Below, piece by piece: positions 15,506 through 24,251 of a stretch of 41,458 bases of DNA (the first letter of the stretch is position 1; each line of letters begins with the position of its first letter). The position numbers and the translations under genes are program-made. Below the pieces are notes generated by a model. It saw only the letters and a list, made by a program, of their open reading frames with translations. It did no database searches and was not told where the DNA came from. The stretch comes from Myxococcota bacterium (GTDB lineage: Bacteria > Myxococcota > Kuafuiibacteriia > Kuafuiibacteriales > Kuafuiibacteriaceae): assembly GCA_028289325.1 (NCBI GenBank), contig JANQQN010000225.1, forward strand, positions 1 to 41,458, in the 5' to 3' direction.

Positions 15506-17328
15506 CGGCCACGGCTGGGCAGCCGCAGACCGAGGCGTTCGAGGACTTTGTAAAGGCCGGGGCGGGTCAGCCCCAGATCGCGCGCGGCCTGGCTGACGTT
15601 GCCCTCGGACCGAACCAGCGCGAGCTCGACGGCGTGGCGCTCAGCGACGGCCACGCTTTGCTTCAGGGTGCGCGGACGATCGCCCTGCTCGGGCGGCGCC
15701 TCGACGCCGGCGACCTTCGGCGCGATCTTGTCGGAAAACGCGGTCGGTACGAGATGAGAGCCGTCGGGGGTGAGAGCCACCGCGCGTGCGACCTCGTTCT
15801 TGAGCTCGCGAACATTGCCGGGAAAAGAATACTCCGCCAGCGAGATCAACGCCTCGGGCGCGAACCCGAGAACCCGCTTTCGCGCCTTGCGGGCCTCGAT
15901 ACCGAGGAACGCATGGGCAAGCTGGATGACGTCGTCTCCGCGTTCTCGCAAGGCAGGGATCCGGATCTTCGCCGCGTCGAGTCGATACATCAGATCCGCT
16001 CGAAACGACTTTGCATCGACCATCTGCCCCAGGTCGCGATGGGTCGCCGAAACCAGACGCACATCGACGGTACGGGTCTTGGTGTCGCCGACCCGCCGGA
16101 TCTCCCCGCTCTCCAGCGCCCGCAGAATGCCCGCCTGCATCGCGAGAGGCATCTCCCCGAGCTCGTCGAGAAACAGCGTTCCTCCGTCGGCCTGTTCGAA
16201 CACGCCGGCCCGACCTTTGGCCGCCCCCGTGAACGCACCCTCCACGTGGCCGAACAGCTCGGCCTCCAGCAACGACGGCGGGATCGCCCCACAGTTGATG
16301 GCGACGAACGGGCGCCCGGCCCGGGCGCTGGTCGCATGAATGGTTCGCGCAAAGACCTCTTTGCCGCACCCTGTCTCTCCACTGAGAAGAATCGCGACGT
16401 CGGACCGGGCGAGGCGTCGGGCGAGGTCGAGGGCGGTCAGAAACTCGGCCGAGCTGCCGATCGGGTCTCGCTCGTCTTCGGCGTCGGGCTCCAGGGCCCG
16501 CAGCGCTTCGGCCTGCTCGGTGCGGACGACGAGCGCAGAAACGCTGAGGGCAAGCAGGGGCGCCGCGACATCGAGAGGCATCACCATGCTCCGGGTCAGT
16601 GAGCCCGGAGCTGTCGGCGGTGACCAGGCGGCGAGCACCCCGTGCCACACGCCGCGGGCGATGAGGGGCGCGATGACCGCCGAGCCGTACGCGTGTCCTT
16701 CGAAACGGGCCACATCGCGCCGAATCTTCGCTTCGCTGGCGAGGTCAGGGGGCATCGGGTCCCCGCGCTCGACCGAAAAGCCGCCACCGACCAGCACCAC
16801 CGCGTGACCGGTGGCCGAAGTCAGGGTCGCGCTAAGGAACTCGAGCGCCGCCGCGGCCAACACGTCGGGCGTCTCGGCCGCGATGCACCGCGCGGCGAGG
16901 CCCACCATGTGGGTCGGCGACTCCGACAGCAGATCCGCCAGCGATGACGTCGCGACCAGCGTCCGCTCGATCGAACGAACGGGCGCCATGGGCGCACGCC
17001 CCGCCTCCACCCGGATCCGGGCGGGATGCTCGGCCGAACCCAGCAACACCACGTCTCCCGGTTCGATCGCGACTTCATCTCCCGCCGGCAGCGCGACGAC
17101 CCGTTGGTCGTCGCGCTGGATGGCGGAACCGTTGCGGCTCCCGAGGTCGGTGTACGTGTACCCGAGGGCGTTCGCCCGAAAAATGCCGTGGCGGCCGGAG
17201 ACCGTGTCGTGGGGGATGACGATGTCCCCCTGCTCGGCGCGGCCGATGATCGCATCATCCCCGCTGAGCAGGAACTGCCGATCGTGGCCACCGCCAACCT
17301 CCAACACCAGGCGCAGCGTGACGGACAT
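15493..17328 (-). CDS. FHA-GAF-sigma-54 transcriptional activator
   Basis: A 611-residue enhancer-binding protein. The N-terminal FHA domain (about 15-105) has its phosphothreonine-binding residues: GR (29-30), SGRH (44-47) and SRNG (64-67). A GAF-like sensor region follows (about 140-270). The AAA+ core has Walker A GETGCGKE (317-324), the GAFTGA sigma-54 contact loop (364-369) and GGTLFLDELGEMP. The C-terminus is a Fis-type helix-turn-helix (EGNVSQAARDLGLTRPGLYK). FHA domains bind phosphothreonine, so the likely input is the Ser/Thr kinase two genes upstream. ATG 17328 is chosen because GAGGG lies 6 nt upstream, overlapping the previous stop codon; spacing to that gene is 8 bp. Confidence 0.93.
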   Translation of the reverse strand: MSVTLRLVLEVGGGHDRQFLLSGDDAIIGRAEQGDIVIPHDTVSGRHGIFRANALGYTYTDLGSRNGSAIQRDDQRVVALPAGDEVAIEPGDVVLLGSAEHPARIRVEAGRAPMAPVRSIERTLVATSSLADLLSESPTHMVGLAARCIAAETPDVLAAAALEFLSATLTSATGHAVVLVGGGFSVERGDPMPPDLASEAKIRRDVARFEGHAYGSAVIAPLIARGVWHGVLAAWSPPTAPGSLTRSMVMPLDVAAPLLALSVSALVVRTEQAEALRALEPDAEDERDPIGSSAEFLTALDLARRLARSDVAILLSGETGCGKEVFARTIHATSARAGRPFVAINCGAIPPSLLEAELFGHVEGAFTGAAKGRAGVFEQADGGTLFLDELGEMPLAMQAGILRALESGEIRRVGDTKTRTVDVRLVSATHRDLGQMVDAKSFRADLMYRLDAAKIRIPALRERGDDVIQLAHAFLGIEARKARKRVLGFAPEALISLAEYSFPGNVRELKNEVARAVALTPDGSHLVPTAFSDKIAPKVAGVEAPPEQGDRPRTLKQSVAVAERHAVELALVRSEGNVSQAARDLGLTRPGLYKVLERLGLRLPSRGRGSA

Positions 17329-17336
17329 CGGGGCCC

Positions 17337-18155
17337 TCAGGGAAACTCTATCCGCGCTCGCACGCTCGCGTCGTCGCTGGGGCGGGCGGCCAGGACCGCG
17401 GCCGACACGCCGGCACCGGCCACGACCACCGCGGCCAGGGTCCAAAACCACCAGCGATCGAAGACGGAGTCGTCGCCAGGTTCTACCGACGTCGGAGCGA
17501 TGGCCATCGCAGCCGGCGTTACTCGGATCGTCGCCGGACGATTCGGGGGCCCGTACGCCCCGGGGCCGTTGCCTCGAAGATCGTAAGCGGCGACCCAAAA
17601 CACGAGCTGCGGCGGGTTCACACGAGCGGCGGATACCGTCGCCGAGTACGTCAATCCATCTTTCGACACTACCATCGGCACCTCGACTTCGGGCGCCGTC
17701 AACATCAATTTCACGTCGCGGATCCCCGCCGGGTCGGTCACCGACGCGCGCACGACGACCGGGCCCCCCGCGGACACCACATCGGGGGCATCGAGCTCGA
17801 CCACCGGCGGCTGTCGGTCACGCTCGGCCCGAACCGCGTCGAGCACCGCCCTCCACGGCGGCGGCCACTCTCCTTCCCGAGGCGAGAAATCCGGCCACCG
17901 ATCGAGAAGAGCGCGCAGGAAGTCTCTCGCTTCGTGGGGGCGGTCGAGAGACAGCGCAACCACCGCGCTCAGCCGCAGCGCCTCGTTCGCTTCCGGGGTG
18001 GACAGCTCGGCCAGCTGGGCCCGCACCGCGGTCAGCGCGCGCTGCGCGGTCAGGTAGTCGTAGGCCTCCAGCGCATCTCGGGCCCGAGCCAGCTCGGCCG
18101 CCGGCGCCGCGCCACACAGCACCAGCATCGCGACAACGGCCAGGCCCCTCGCCAT
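17337..18155 (-). CDS. Periplasmic repeat-type protein with C-terminal membrane anchor
   Basis: About 272 residues. An N-terminal signal sequence (ARGLAVVAMLVLCGAAPAAE) is followed by a helical region resembling tetratricopeptide repeats (about 20-105: AREALEAYDYLTAQRAL-like helices), then a beta-rich domain (about 112-215) with immunoglobulin-like strands such as VVVRASVTDPAGIRDVKL and YSATVSAA. A single transmembrane helix lies near the C-terminus (WWFWTLAAVVVAGAGVSAAVLA) with a short cytoplasmic tail. It therefore spans the inner membrane with most of the chain in the periplasm. It sits between the kinase and the FHA activator, 8 bp from the latter, so it may feed an envelope signal to the kinase. 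No known family is recognised. GTG 18161 is an alternative start. Confidence 0.72.
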   Translation of the reverse strand: MARGLAVVAMLVLCGAAPAAELARARDALEAYDYLTAQRALTAVRAQLAELSTPEANEALRLSAVVALSLDRPHEARDFLRALLDRWPDFSPREGEWPPPWRAVLDAVRAERDRQPPVVELDAPDVVSAGGPVVVRASVTDPAGIRDVKLMLTAPEVEVPMVVSKDGLTYSATVSAARVNPPQLVFWVAAYDLRGNGPGAYGPPNRPATIRVTPAAMAIAPTSVEPGDDSVFDRWWFWTLAAVVVAGAGVSAAVLAARPSDDASVRARIEFP

Positions 18156-18193
18156 CGCCACACTCTACCACAGGCGTTCGGCCCGAGCCGCGG

Positions 18194-19948
18194 TCAGTCC
18201 GACCGCACCACGAGCGTGAATCGGACGGCGGTGCCGTCGGTTCCTTCGACCTCGCAGCCCACCGAGCGCCGAAAGCGAAGACCGACCAGGGGCGTCCAGC
18301 GCCGGGGTCCAGCGCCACACGTCACCCGGTGATAGGTCCCCGGCGGCGCAGCGACGGTCAGCACCGTGGCGCGGTCGGGCGCCCGGTGGACACGCAGCCG
18401 AACCGAGAGGCCCGCCGCGCTCAGTCGAAACAGACTCGCGGCCTCGGATAGCGGTTCGCTGGTCTGCGGCGCGGGGCCATCCATCCCGTGACCGCGAACG
18501 ATGATCGAGCCCTCGGCCCGGATCTCGAGCCGAGGCCCGGCGGGAGGCGGCTTTGCGAGCGGCACCCGTCGCCGCGGTCGTGGTGCAGGCCGCTTCGGGG
18601 GTCGCGGGCGCGGCGCGGGGGCTTGTCCCTCGGTTGAGGTGGGCGAGGACACCGATGACGAAGCCGAACCGAGCGACGCGGTGGGGGTCGATGATGGCGG
18701 GGCCGACGCGGCGTCCAGCGGCGACGGCGGCAGGCGGGCCATCGCGGCCGCGGGCACCGCTTCGACCCGAGGCCGCTCGAGGACGGGGGCCCGCCGGGGC
18801 CGCGACTGAACGTACGCGGTCAGCGTGGTGGCGATGAGGACCAACATCGCCGCCGTGACCCATATCGGCGAACGATATGCCGGCCGCGAAGGTCGACCCG
18901 CGTAGGTATCGACGGAGATCTGGTCATAGGGACGCTCCTCGACCGGTCCCGCGTTTCGGTCGGGCGCCGGCCTCGCCCACGCCCGTCCGGCCGGCGTCGT
19001 CGCCTCCGCCGGCACCGGCCGACGGAGAGCCGGCACCGGGGTCAGCGATCCGGTTTCGTCGGCCTCTTCCGAGGCCTGCGAACGCTCGCCGCCCGCGGGG
19101 GCGTTGGTGCGGGCGGGCGGGATCGGCGCCAACGCGCGCTTCACCCGCGACGCCAGCGGTGCGGCGTCCGACGGCCACGCCTCGAAGCGCCGGCACCATT
19201 CGGCGGCCGACGGCCGACGCAGCGGCGTCGGATCGAGCGCGTCCATCAGCAGCTCGTCGAAGGCCGGGGGCAACCCCATGCGCACCGCGGAGGGGGGTGC
19301 GGGCGGCTCGCGCCGGGCCGCGCACAGCTCGGCGAGCCCCAGGGGCCCCGCGGGTCGGGCCAGCGTGCCGGTGCTCAGCTCGTACAGAATGAGGGCCGCC
19401 GCGTAGACGTCCGCCGCGCCGTCGATCCCCGCCAGCCCCAGCTGCTCGGGCGGCTGGTAGGCCAGCGTCCCTTCCGGGGCCGGTGGACCGGGATCACCGA
19501 GGCGGCGGGTCACGCCCAGGTCGCACACCTTGACCGTGCCGTCCCGGGCGATGAGTACGTTCCCCGGCGCCACGTCGGCGTGGACCCATCCCTGCTCGTG
19601 CAGAGCGACGAGGGCCCGCGCGAGGCCCAGGCCGACCGCGGCCACCGCGTTCGGCTCCAGGGCCTCGCCTCGTTTGGCCAGCCTGAGAATGAGCGCGCCG
19701 GCGTCCAGGCCCTCGACGTATTCGAGATGCAGGGCCCGGTGCGAGCGTCCGAGCAGCTTCACGAGATGCGGCGAAGCCACCGCGCTCAGGATCTCCGCCT
19801 CCCGGTCGAGGCGGCGCTGCATCGCGGCCGACGCCTCCGGCAGCAGCCGCTTTACGACGATGACGGGACCGGTGCCGTCACGAGCGAGAACGATCTCCGC
19901 GGTTCCGCCCACCGCGAGTCGTCGGACGATCGACAGCCGGTCGGCCAC
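18194..19948 (-). CDS. Transmembrane Ser/Thr protein kinase
   Basis: A 584-residue Hanks-type kinase. The kinase domain (about 5-255) has a glycine-rich loop (LAVGGTAEIV), ATP-binding Lys33 (VIVVKRL), alpha-C Glu50, catalytic loop HADVAPGNVL (D125, N130), DLG (D143) and PPEQ, so it should be active; HAD instead of HRD marks it as non-RD. A Pro/Ala/Arg-rich linker contains one transmembrane helix (WVTAAMLVLIATTLTAYV, about 363-380). The extracytoplasmic part is a Pro/Ser-rich spacer and a C-terminal beta-rich domain of about 110 residues with two cysteines. Start GTG 19948. It is the first gene of the operon that ends with the pentapeptide protein, and probably phosphorylates a partner read by the FHA domain. 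Confidence 0.92.
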   Translation of the reverse strand: MADRLSIVRRLAVGGTAEIVLARDGTGPVIVVKRLLPEASAAMQRRLDREAEILSAVASPHLVKLLGRSHRALHLEYVEGLDAGALILRLAKRGEALEPNAVAAVGLGLARALVALHEQGWVHADVAPGNVLIARDGTVKVCDLGVTRRLGDPGPPAPEGTLAYQPPEQLGLAGIDGAADVYAAALILYELSTGTLARPAGPLGLAELCAARREPPAPPSAVRMGLPPAFDELLMDALDPTPLRRPSAAEWCRRFEAWPSDAAPLASRVKRALAPIPPARTNAPAGGERSQASEEADETGSLTPVPALRRPVPAEATTPAGRAWARPAPDRNAGPVEERPYDQISVDTYAGRPSRPAYRSPIWVTAAMLVLIATTLTAYVQSRPRRAPVLERPRVEAVPAAAMARLPPSPLDAASAPPSSTPTASLGSASSSVSSPTSTEGQAPAPRPRPPKRPAPRPRRRVPLAKPPPAGPRLEIRAEGSIIVRGHGMDGPAPQTSEPLSEAASLFRLSAAGLSVRLRVHRAPDRATVLTVAAPPGTYHRVTCGAGPRRWTPLVGLRFRRSVGCEVEGTDGTAVRFTLVVRSD

Positions 19949-19993
19949 GGGCCGAGCATAGCCGACGGCTCAGCGCGAATGTCTTCATCGGGA

Positions 19994-20004
19994 CAGAAAT
20001 TCTG
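19994..20004. promoter_or_regulatory. Palindrome between the kinase operon and the TIG lipoprotein
   Basis: CAGAAATTCTG is a perfect 5-1-5 palindrome in the 96-bp space between the two divergent genes, about 45 bp before each predicted start. It is AT-rich in a GC-rich setting and could be an operator. No -35/-10 pair is convincing. Confidence 0.35.
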
Positions 20005-20044
20005 CTCGCATCTCCCCCCTCTGGGTTTGTATGTATGGGCGGCC

Positions 20045-21604
20045 GTGTATCGATCCCCGCGCGCCTCCGGACGGCGATCGTTCCGATGGCTTCACGGGCC
20101 GATCGGTGCCCTGGCGTGGCTCGCGTTCGGCTGCGGCGCCGAGGCGACCCTCGAGCTGACGTTCATCGACCCCGCCCAATGCGCGGCCTTCTGCGTGCAG
20201 TCGGTCAGCTTTCGTATCGACGGCGGACCAGCCCAGACCATCGCCTGTGGCGAACCCGCTTCGGTCTCGGTCGACCCCGACACGCCGGTCGAACTGTCGG
20301 TGAACGCGACCGGCGACGGCTTTGCGCTGCGCGGGCAAACCGTATTCACGGCGCGGCCGGGCCGAGCGATCGACATCTCGGTCCCCCTCGTCGCCGACGG
20401 CCGCCCCCAGATCCTTTCGATCGAACCTGCGCGCGACACGCTGCTGGGCGACACCCCGGTCACCATCACCGGCGACGGCTTCGGCCAGCGGTCGAGCAAC
20501 GAGGACCAGCGCTATGGCGTATCCATCGACGGCCGCCCAGTGGAGATCGCGTCGTGGTCGGACGACGAGATCGTGGTCCTCACCAGCGAGGCGGGTCCGG
20601 TCGAGGTCAGCCGATGCAGCGTAACGTCGACCACCGCCGTTTTCTCCGCGCCCACGGTCGCCTACTCGACGGTGCAAACCACCTTGACGGGGTGTACGGA
20701 TCCCCGGCTCGTGGCGGGCGACGCCGCCGAGCCCGCGGAAGGATTCGACCGCCTGATCGCCGCCTTCTCGTGCGGTGGTTCGCGGTGCGACGGGGCGGCC
20801 GTCGCCCAGCTCGCGGGAACGACGGGTCAGGTTCTGCAATCGTTCGAGCCCTTCGACGATTGTCCCTACGACGTCGCGGTCATCCCCCCCGGGCGCGGCG
20901 TCGTGGCCCTGGAGGACGAGACGGTGGTCTTCGAAAATACGGGCCTCAGCGAGCTTGCGGTCCTGGACCGACGGGGTCTGCAGTTCAGTCGGGTCACCGT
21001 CGTGGTGAACAACTTCGTGTGGCTCGTCGGGCGCGATGGGGCGCCCTGGATCTGGCCCGCCATCGGCCAGGCGCCCGTCCCCGCCTTCACCGCCGAGCTC
21101 CAGACCGTGAGCGCGCTCGATGGGCCTCACTTCATCGGCACCGCGGCCGACGACGACTTCGTCTACGGCCGGCTGGCCGGCGAGACGATCGACGTTCAGC
21201 GACCGATCGGCTGCGGACGGCCCAAAGTCCTCGCTCGGCCCCGCGCGGGACCACTGGGGTCGGACCGGATCGTCGTCGCGTGTGACGACGTGGTCGAGGT
21301 GTTCGAGAGTAACGGATCACCGCGACGGATCGACCTGCCGAGCGGCGTCGGTCCCTTGGCGGCCGGGGCGACCACCCGCGATGGTCGCGTCGCCCTGCTC
21401 TACACGGATACCGGTGTCCTGATCTTTGTCGGACTCGATACCGACGACGCGTGGACCGCCACCCGAGCGGTCATGCCGGCGGCGGAGATGCCGGCGACGC
21501 GGCGGGCGCTGGTGCGCGCCCCCCGCAGCGATCACTTCTATCTCACGGGGGCCGAGTTCGGCGAGATCGTCCACGCGGACCTGACGGCCCGCGCGGACCC
21601 ATGA
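20045..21604 (+). CDS. Lipoprotein with IPT/TIG domain
   Basis: A protein of about 519 residues. The N-terminus has an Arg-rich n-region (YRSPRASGRRSFRW) and a hydrophobic stretch ending in the lipobox LAFGC, so it is a predicted lipoprotein (Cys30). An IPT/TIG immunoglobulin-like domain follows (about 119-200: PQILSIEPARDTLLGDTPVTITGDGFG region). The rest is beta-rich with repeated Asp/Gly turns and several Cys pairs (CGGSRCDG), resembling beta-propeller-like segments, but no propeller signature is certain. It is divergent from the kinase operon and converges on the acyl-CoA ligase gene (10 bp between stops). Start GTG 20045 was picked to place the signal peptide; TTG 20027 is an alternative. 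Function unknown, probably a surface or periplasmic binding protein. Confidence 0.7.
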   Translation: MYRSPRASGRRSFRWLHGPIGALAWLAFGCGAEATLELTFIDPAQCAAFCVQSVSFRIDGGPAQTIACGEPASVSVDPDTPVELSVNATGDGFALRGQTVFTARPGRAIDISVPLVADGRPQILSIEPARDTLLGDTPVTITGDGFGQRSSNEDQRYGVSIDGRPVEIASWSDDEIVVLTSEAGPVEVSRCSVTSTTAVFSAPTVAYSTVQTTLTGCTDPRLVAGDAAEPAEGFDRLIAAFSCGGSRCDGAAVAQLAGTTGQVLQSFEPFDDCPYDVAVIPPGRGVVALEDETVVFENTGLSELAVLDRRGLQFSRVTVVVNNFVWLVGRDGAPWIWPAIGQAPVPAFTAELQTVSALDGPHFIGTAADDDFVYGRLAGETIDVQRPIGCGRPKVLARPRAGPLGSDRIVVACDDVVEVFESNGSPRRIDLPSGVGPLAAGATTRDGRVALLYTDTGVLIFVGLDTDDAWTATRAVMPAAEMPATRRALVRAPRSDHFYLTGAEFGEIVHADLTARADP

Positions 21605-21614
21605 GCCGACAGCA

Positions 21615-23288
21615 TCAGCTCTGCCAGACGACCTTCTTTCCCGAACCGTACCACTCGTCGACCGAGGCCTCGTACGCCGCCTCGATCGCCGAACGGCGGA
21701 TCTTGAGGGAGGGGGTCAACATCCCGTTCGAGATGTCCCATCGGTCGTTGGGCACGACCAGGAACTGCAGGCGCTCGTGCTGAACGACCGCCCCATTCAC
21801 CTTCTTCAGCAGCGCCTCGAGCCCGTCGTTCACTTCTTTGCGCACCGACGGATCGCCGAGCTTGGGGACCAGATCTTCGGCCAGCTGCACGACCGCGAAC
21901 GCCTGCGGATACCCATTGCCAGCCACGCAGGACAGCTCGATGAGCGTGTCGGCGTTGATGATGTTCTCGATCGGCGCCGGCGCCACGTACTTGCCCTTGC
22001 TGGTCTTGAACAGCTCCTTGACCCGTCCCGTGATCTTCAACCGACCTTGCTCGTCGATCTCACCGCGATCTCCCGTCTTCAAGAAACCGTCGTCGGTGAA
22101 CGACTCCGCCGACATCTCCGGCTCTTTGAAGTAGCCCATCATGTCGCCCGGGCTCTTCACCTGGATCTCGCCTTCATCGCTGATCCGATGCTCGACCCCC
22201 CGATAGGGGTTACCGACGTAGCCGACCCGACTGTTTCCCGGCTGGGACATATGCGACAGAGCGAAGTTCTCGCTCATCCCGTACCCCTCGAGAAGCTCGA
22301 GCCCCAGGCGGCGGTACCAGTTGATCAGCTCGGCGGGGATCGGCGCCGAGCCGCTGCCCGCGAACCGCACCTGCTCGAGCCCCAGGTTCGTGAGGATCTT
22401 CTTCTTGATGATCCCCGACAGGACCGGGATCTTCATGTACAGCTCGAGCTTCTTCTCCGGAATCTTCTGCAGTACGCCGAGCTGGAACTTCAGCCACAAC
22501 CGAGGCACCGAGACGAACAGCGTGGGCCGAGCCCGCTTGATGTCCTCGACGAACGTGTCGACGCTCTCCGCAAAGAAGATGGAGAAGCCGACCAGGAACG
22601 ACTGGGTCTCCACGATCCAGCGCTCGATGGCGTGGGCGAGCGGGAGATAGGATAAGACGCGGTCTTCGCGAGTGGTGGTGAGGGCCTCGGCCATCCGCCA
22701 CCCGGCGGTGGTGATCCCTCCGAAGCTGTGCATCACGCCCTTCGGCTTCCCCGTGCTGCCCGAGGTATACATGATGAGCGCCATCTCCTCGGGATCCCGG
22801 GACGGCTCGTCGTCGATGGGCGCGTGGTCCTGAATGATGTCGTTCCACGACGGGTAGTCCGTCGGCGGCGCCAGGGGAAACGCGACGCACGGCAGGTCGT
22901 CGGGGACCCCGGGCTTGAGCTCGTCCCAGATGTCGAGCTTGCCCACGAACAACAGCTTCGACTCGCTATGCTCGAGGATGTAGCTGACGGTCTCCGCGTT
23001 GAGCGTCGGATACAGGGCCACGGAGACGTGTCCGGCCATCCAGATCGCGAGATCCGCGAGCATGAAGTGGGCGCAGTTCTTGGACACGATGGCGATCTGG
23101 CTCTTCGGAGGCAGATTCAGACTTCGCAGGTAGGCGGCCATCCGTTTGGCCTCGTCTACGGTGCGAGCCCAGCTGAACTGATCGACGCGCCCGTCGCCCA
23201 GTGGTTGAGTCATGTATAGCGCATCGGGTCGCTCTTTTGCGTGGCGATAGACGCTCTCGAGCACCATCGGTTCCTTGTTTTGGACCAC
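21615..23288 (-). CDS. Long-chain acyl-CoA ligase / AMP-binding enzyme
   Basis: A 557-residue member of the ANL adenylate-forming family that activates a fatty acid with ATP and, most likely, transfers it to CoA. Motifs: P-loop-like YTSGSTGKPKG (174-184), LPLAHAIERW, SGSAPIPAELINWYRRLGLELLEGYGMSE, the adenylate Asp in KTGDRGEID and the hinge plus lysine region KITGRVKELFKTSKGKYVAP. The pattern is that of the long-chain (FadD15-like) branch. GTG 23288 is chosen because GGAGGAG lies just upstream; ATG 23267 with AAGGA is an alternative. It follows the repeat-type helical gene and the lytic transglycosylase on the same strand, after a 242-bp space that may hold its own promoter. Confidence 0.9.
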   Translation of the reverse strand: MVQNKEPMVLESVYRHAKERPDALYMTQPLGDGRVDQFSWARTVDEAKRMAAYLRSLNLPPKSQIAIVSKNCAHFMLADLAIWMAGHVSVALYPTLNAETVSYILEHSESKLLFVGKLDIWDELKPGVPDDLPCVAFPLAPPTDYPSWNDIIQDHAPIDDEPSRDPEEMALIMYTSGSTGKPKGVMHSFGGITTAGWRMAEALTTTREDRVLSYLPLAHAIERWIVETQSFLVGFSIFFAESVDTFVEDIKRARPTLFVSVPRLWLKFQLGVLQKIPEKKLELYMKIPVLSGIIKKKILTNLGLEQVRFAGSGSAPIPAELINWYRRLGLELLEGYGMSENFALSHMSQPGNSRVGYVGNPYRGVEHRISDEGEIQVKSPGDMMGYFKEPEMSAESFTDDGFLKTGDRGEIDEQGRLKITGRVKELFKTSKGKYVAPAPIENIINADTLIELSCVAGNGYPQAFAVVQLAEDLVPKLGDPSVRKEVNDGLEALLKKVNGAVVQHERLQFLVVPNDRWDISNGMLTPSLKIRRSAIEAAYEASVDEWYGSGKKVVWQS

Positions 23289-23530
23289 GTTCTCCTCCTC
23301 GCGCGCCGACGGCACGCGTCACCCGACCATGGAGCGTCCAGTCGGATCCGTCAACTTGAACGGCACCGCGATTCGCCCCCTCGGGCGCCGGCTCGGGTCG
23401 GGCCGGAGGGCCACCACCGCGGCCGGCGGATGGTTGGTTGTATTATGTTGCGCCCGCCGGTCGCCCGCGCGGGTCCTGTCGACACGGTGGGTCATTCAAT
23501 TCCCGGCCGCGGGCTTCGACGGGCCCCACC
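23289..23530 (-). promoter_or_regulatory. Intergenic region, probable acyl-CoA ligase promoter
   Basis: A 242-bp gene-free space upstream of the acyl-CoA ligase. It contains a single AT-rich spot; on the minus strand CATAAT at 23442-23447 resembles a -10 box, but no -35 box is found at the right distance. I see no hairpin with a T-run. Confidence 0.25.
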
Positions 23531-24148
23531 TCAGAGATCCGCGAGCGCCCGTTCCGCCTGCTCGCGATACTCCGGAGGCAGCGACCCGCCGCTGAGCGCA
23601 TCCTGGAAGGCCGCCTTCGCGCCGGCGCGATCGCCATCGAACTTCTTCTCCATGGCCATCATGAAGCGGCCCAGGGCCGCATCGACCCCGTCCCCCTGCT
23701 TGCAGAGGCGCTCGAGAATCCGACGGTGCTGGTGACGGGCCCGCTCGGCCTCCGAGGCCTTGCCGTTGTCGAGCAAGGCCACGACCACGAGGCCCGCGGC
23801 CTGCGCCGTCTGCGGGGTCGGCGGTTCGATGCTCGCCACCCGCCGCAGCTCGAAGACCGCCTGCTGAGGCTTGCCTTGCCGCAGCAGCACCAGACCCAGG
23901 CTCACTCGCGCCGGCACCCCCCACTCGGGCACCTTGGCTCGCGTCGTGGCCCGAAAATGCTCGGCGGCGGCGTCGAGGTTGCGGTGTCGAAACAGGGCGT
24001 CGAGACCGAGCTTGTAGCTGGCCTCCGCTCCGGCCGGGGTCTCCGGATAAAGCTGCGCGATGGTGCGACGCACCGACGCCACGGAGTCATAGTCGCTCAC
24101 CTGAAGCGCACGCTCGAGGTCCCCGTTCAACGCATCCAGCGTGGCCAC
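23531..24148 (-). CDS. Repeat-type (TPR-like) helical protein
   Basis: A 205-residue helical protein built of paired helices in the tetratricopeptide pattern (for example ASYKLGLDALFRHRNLDAAAEHFR and ARVSLGLVLLRQGKPQQAVFELRRVASIEP, then AGAKAAFQDALSG). No signal peptide or membrane helix is seen, so it is probably cytoplasmic unless the start is wrong. TPR proteins mediate protein contacts. It lies about 100 bp after the lytic transglycosylase and probably shares its transcript. GTG 24148 has no ribosome-binding site. Confidence 0.7.
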   Translation of the reverse strand: MATLDALNGDLERALQVSDYDSVASVRRTIAQLYPETPAGAEASYKLGLDALFRHRNLDAAAEHFRATTRAKVPEWGVPARVSLGLVLLRQGKPQQAVFELRRVASIEPPTPQTAQAAGLVVVALLDNGKASEAERARHQHRRILERLCKQGDGVDAALGRFMMAMEKKFDGDRAGAKAAFQDALSGGSLPPEYREQAERALADL

Positions 24149-24251
24149 GGCGCGAACCGAAGCAAGTTATACCGCCCGAGGCAAGGCGAGCCGGCCCCGC
24201 GCCAACCGCCGCCCCTTTCGGTTCTCATCGTGCGCCGGGCGTCGAAGGCGC

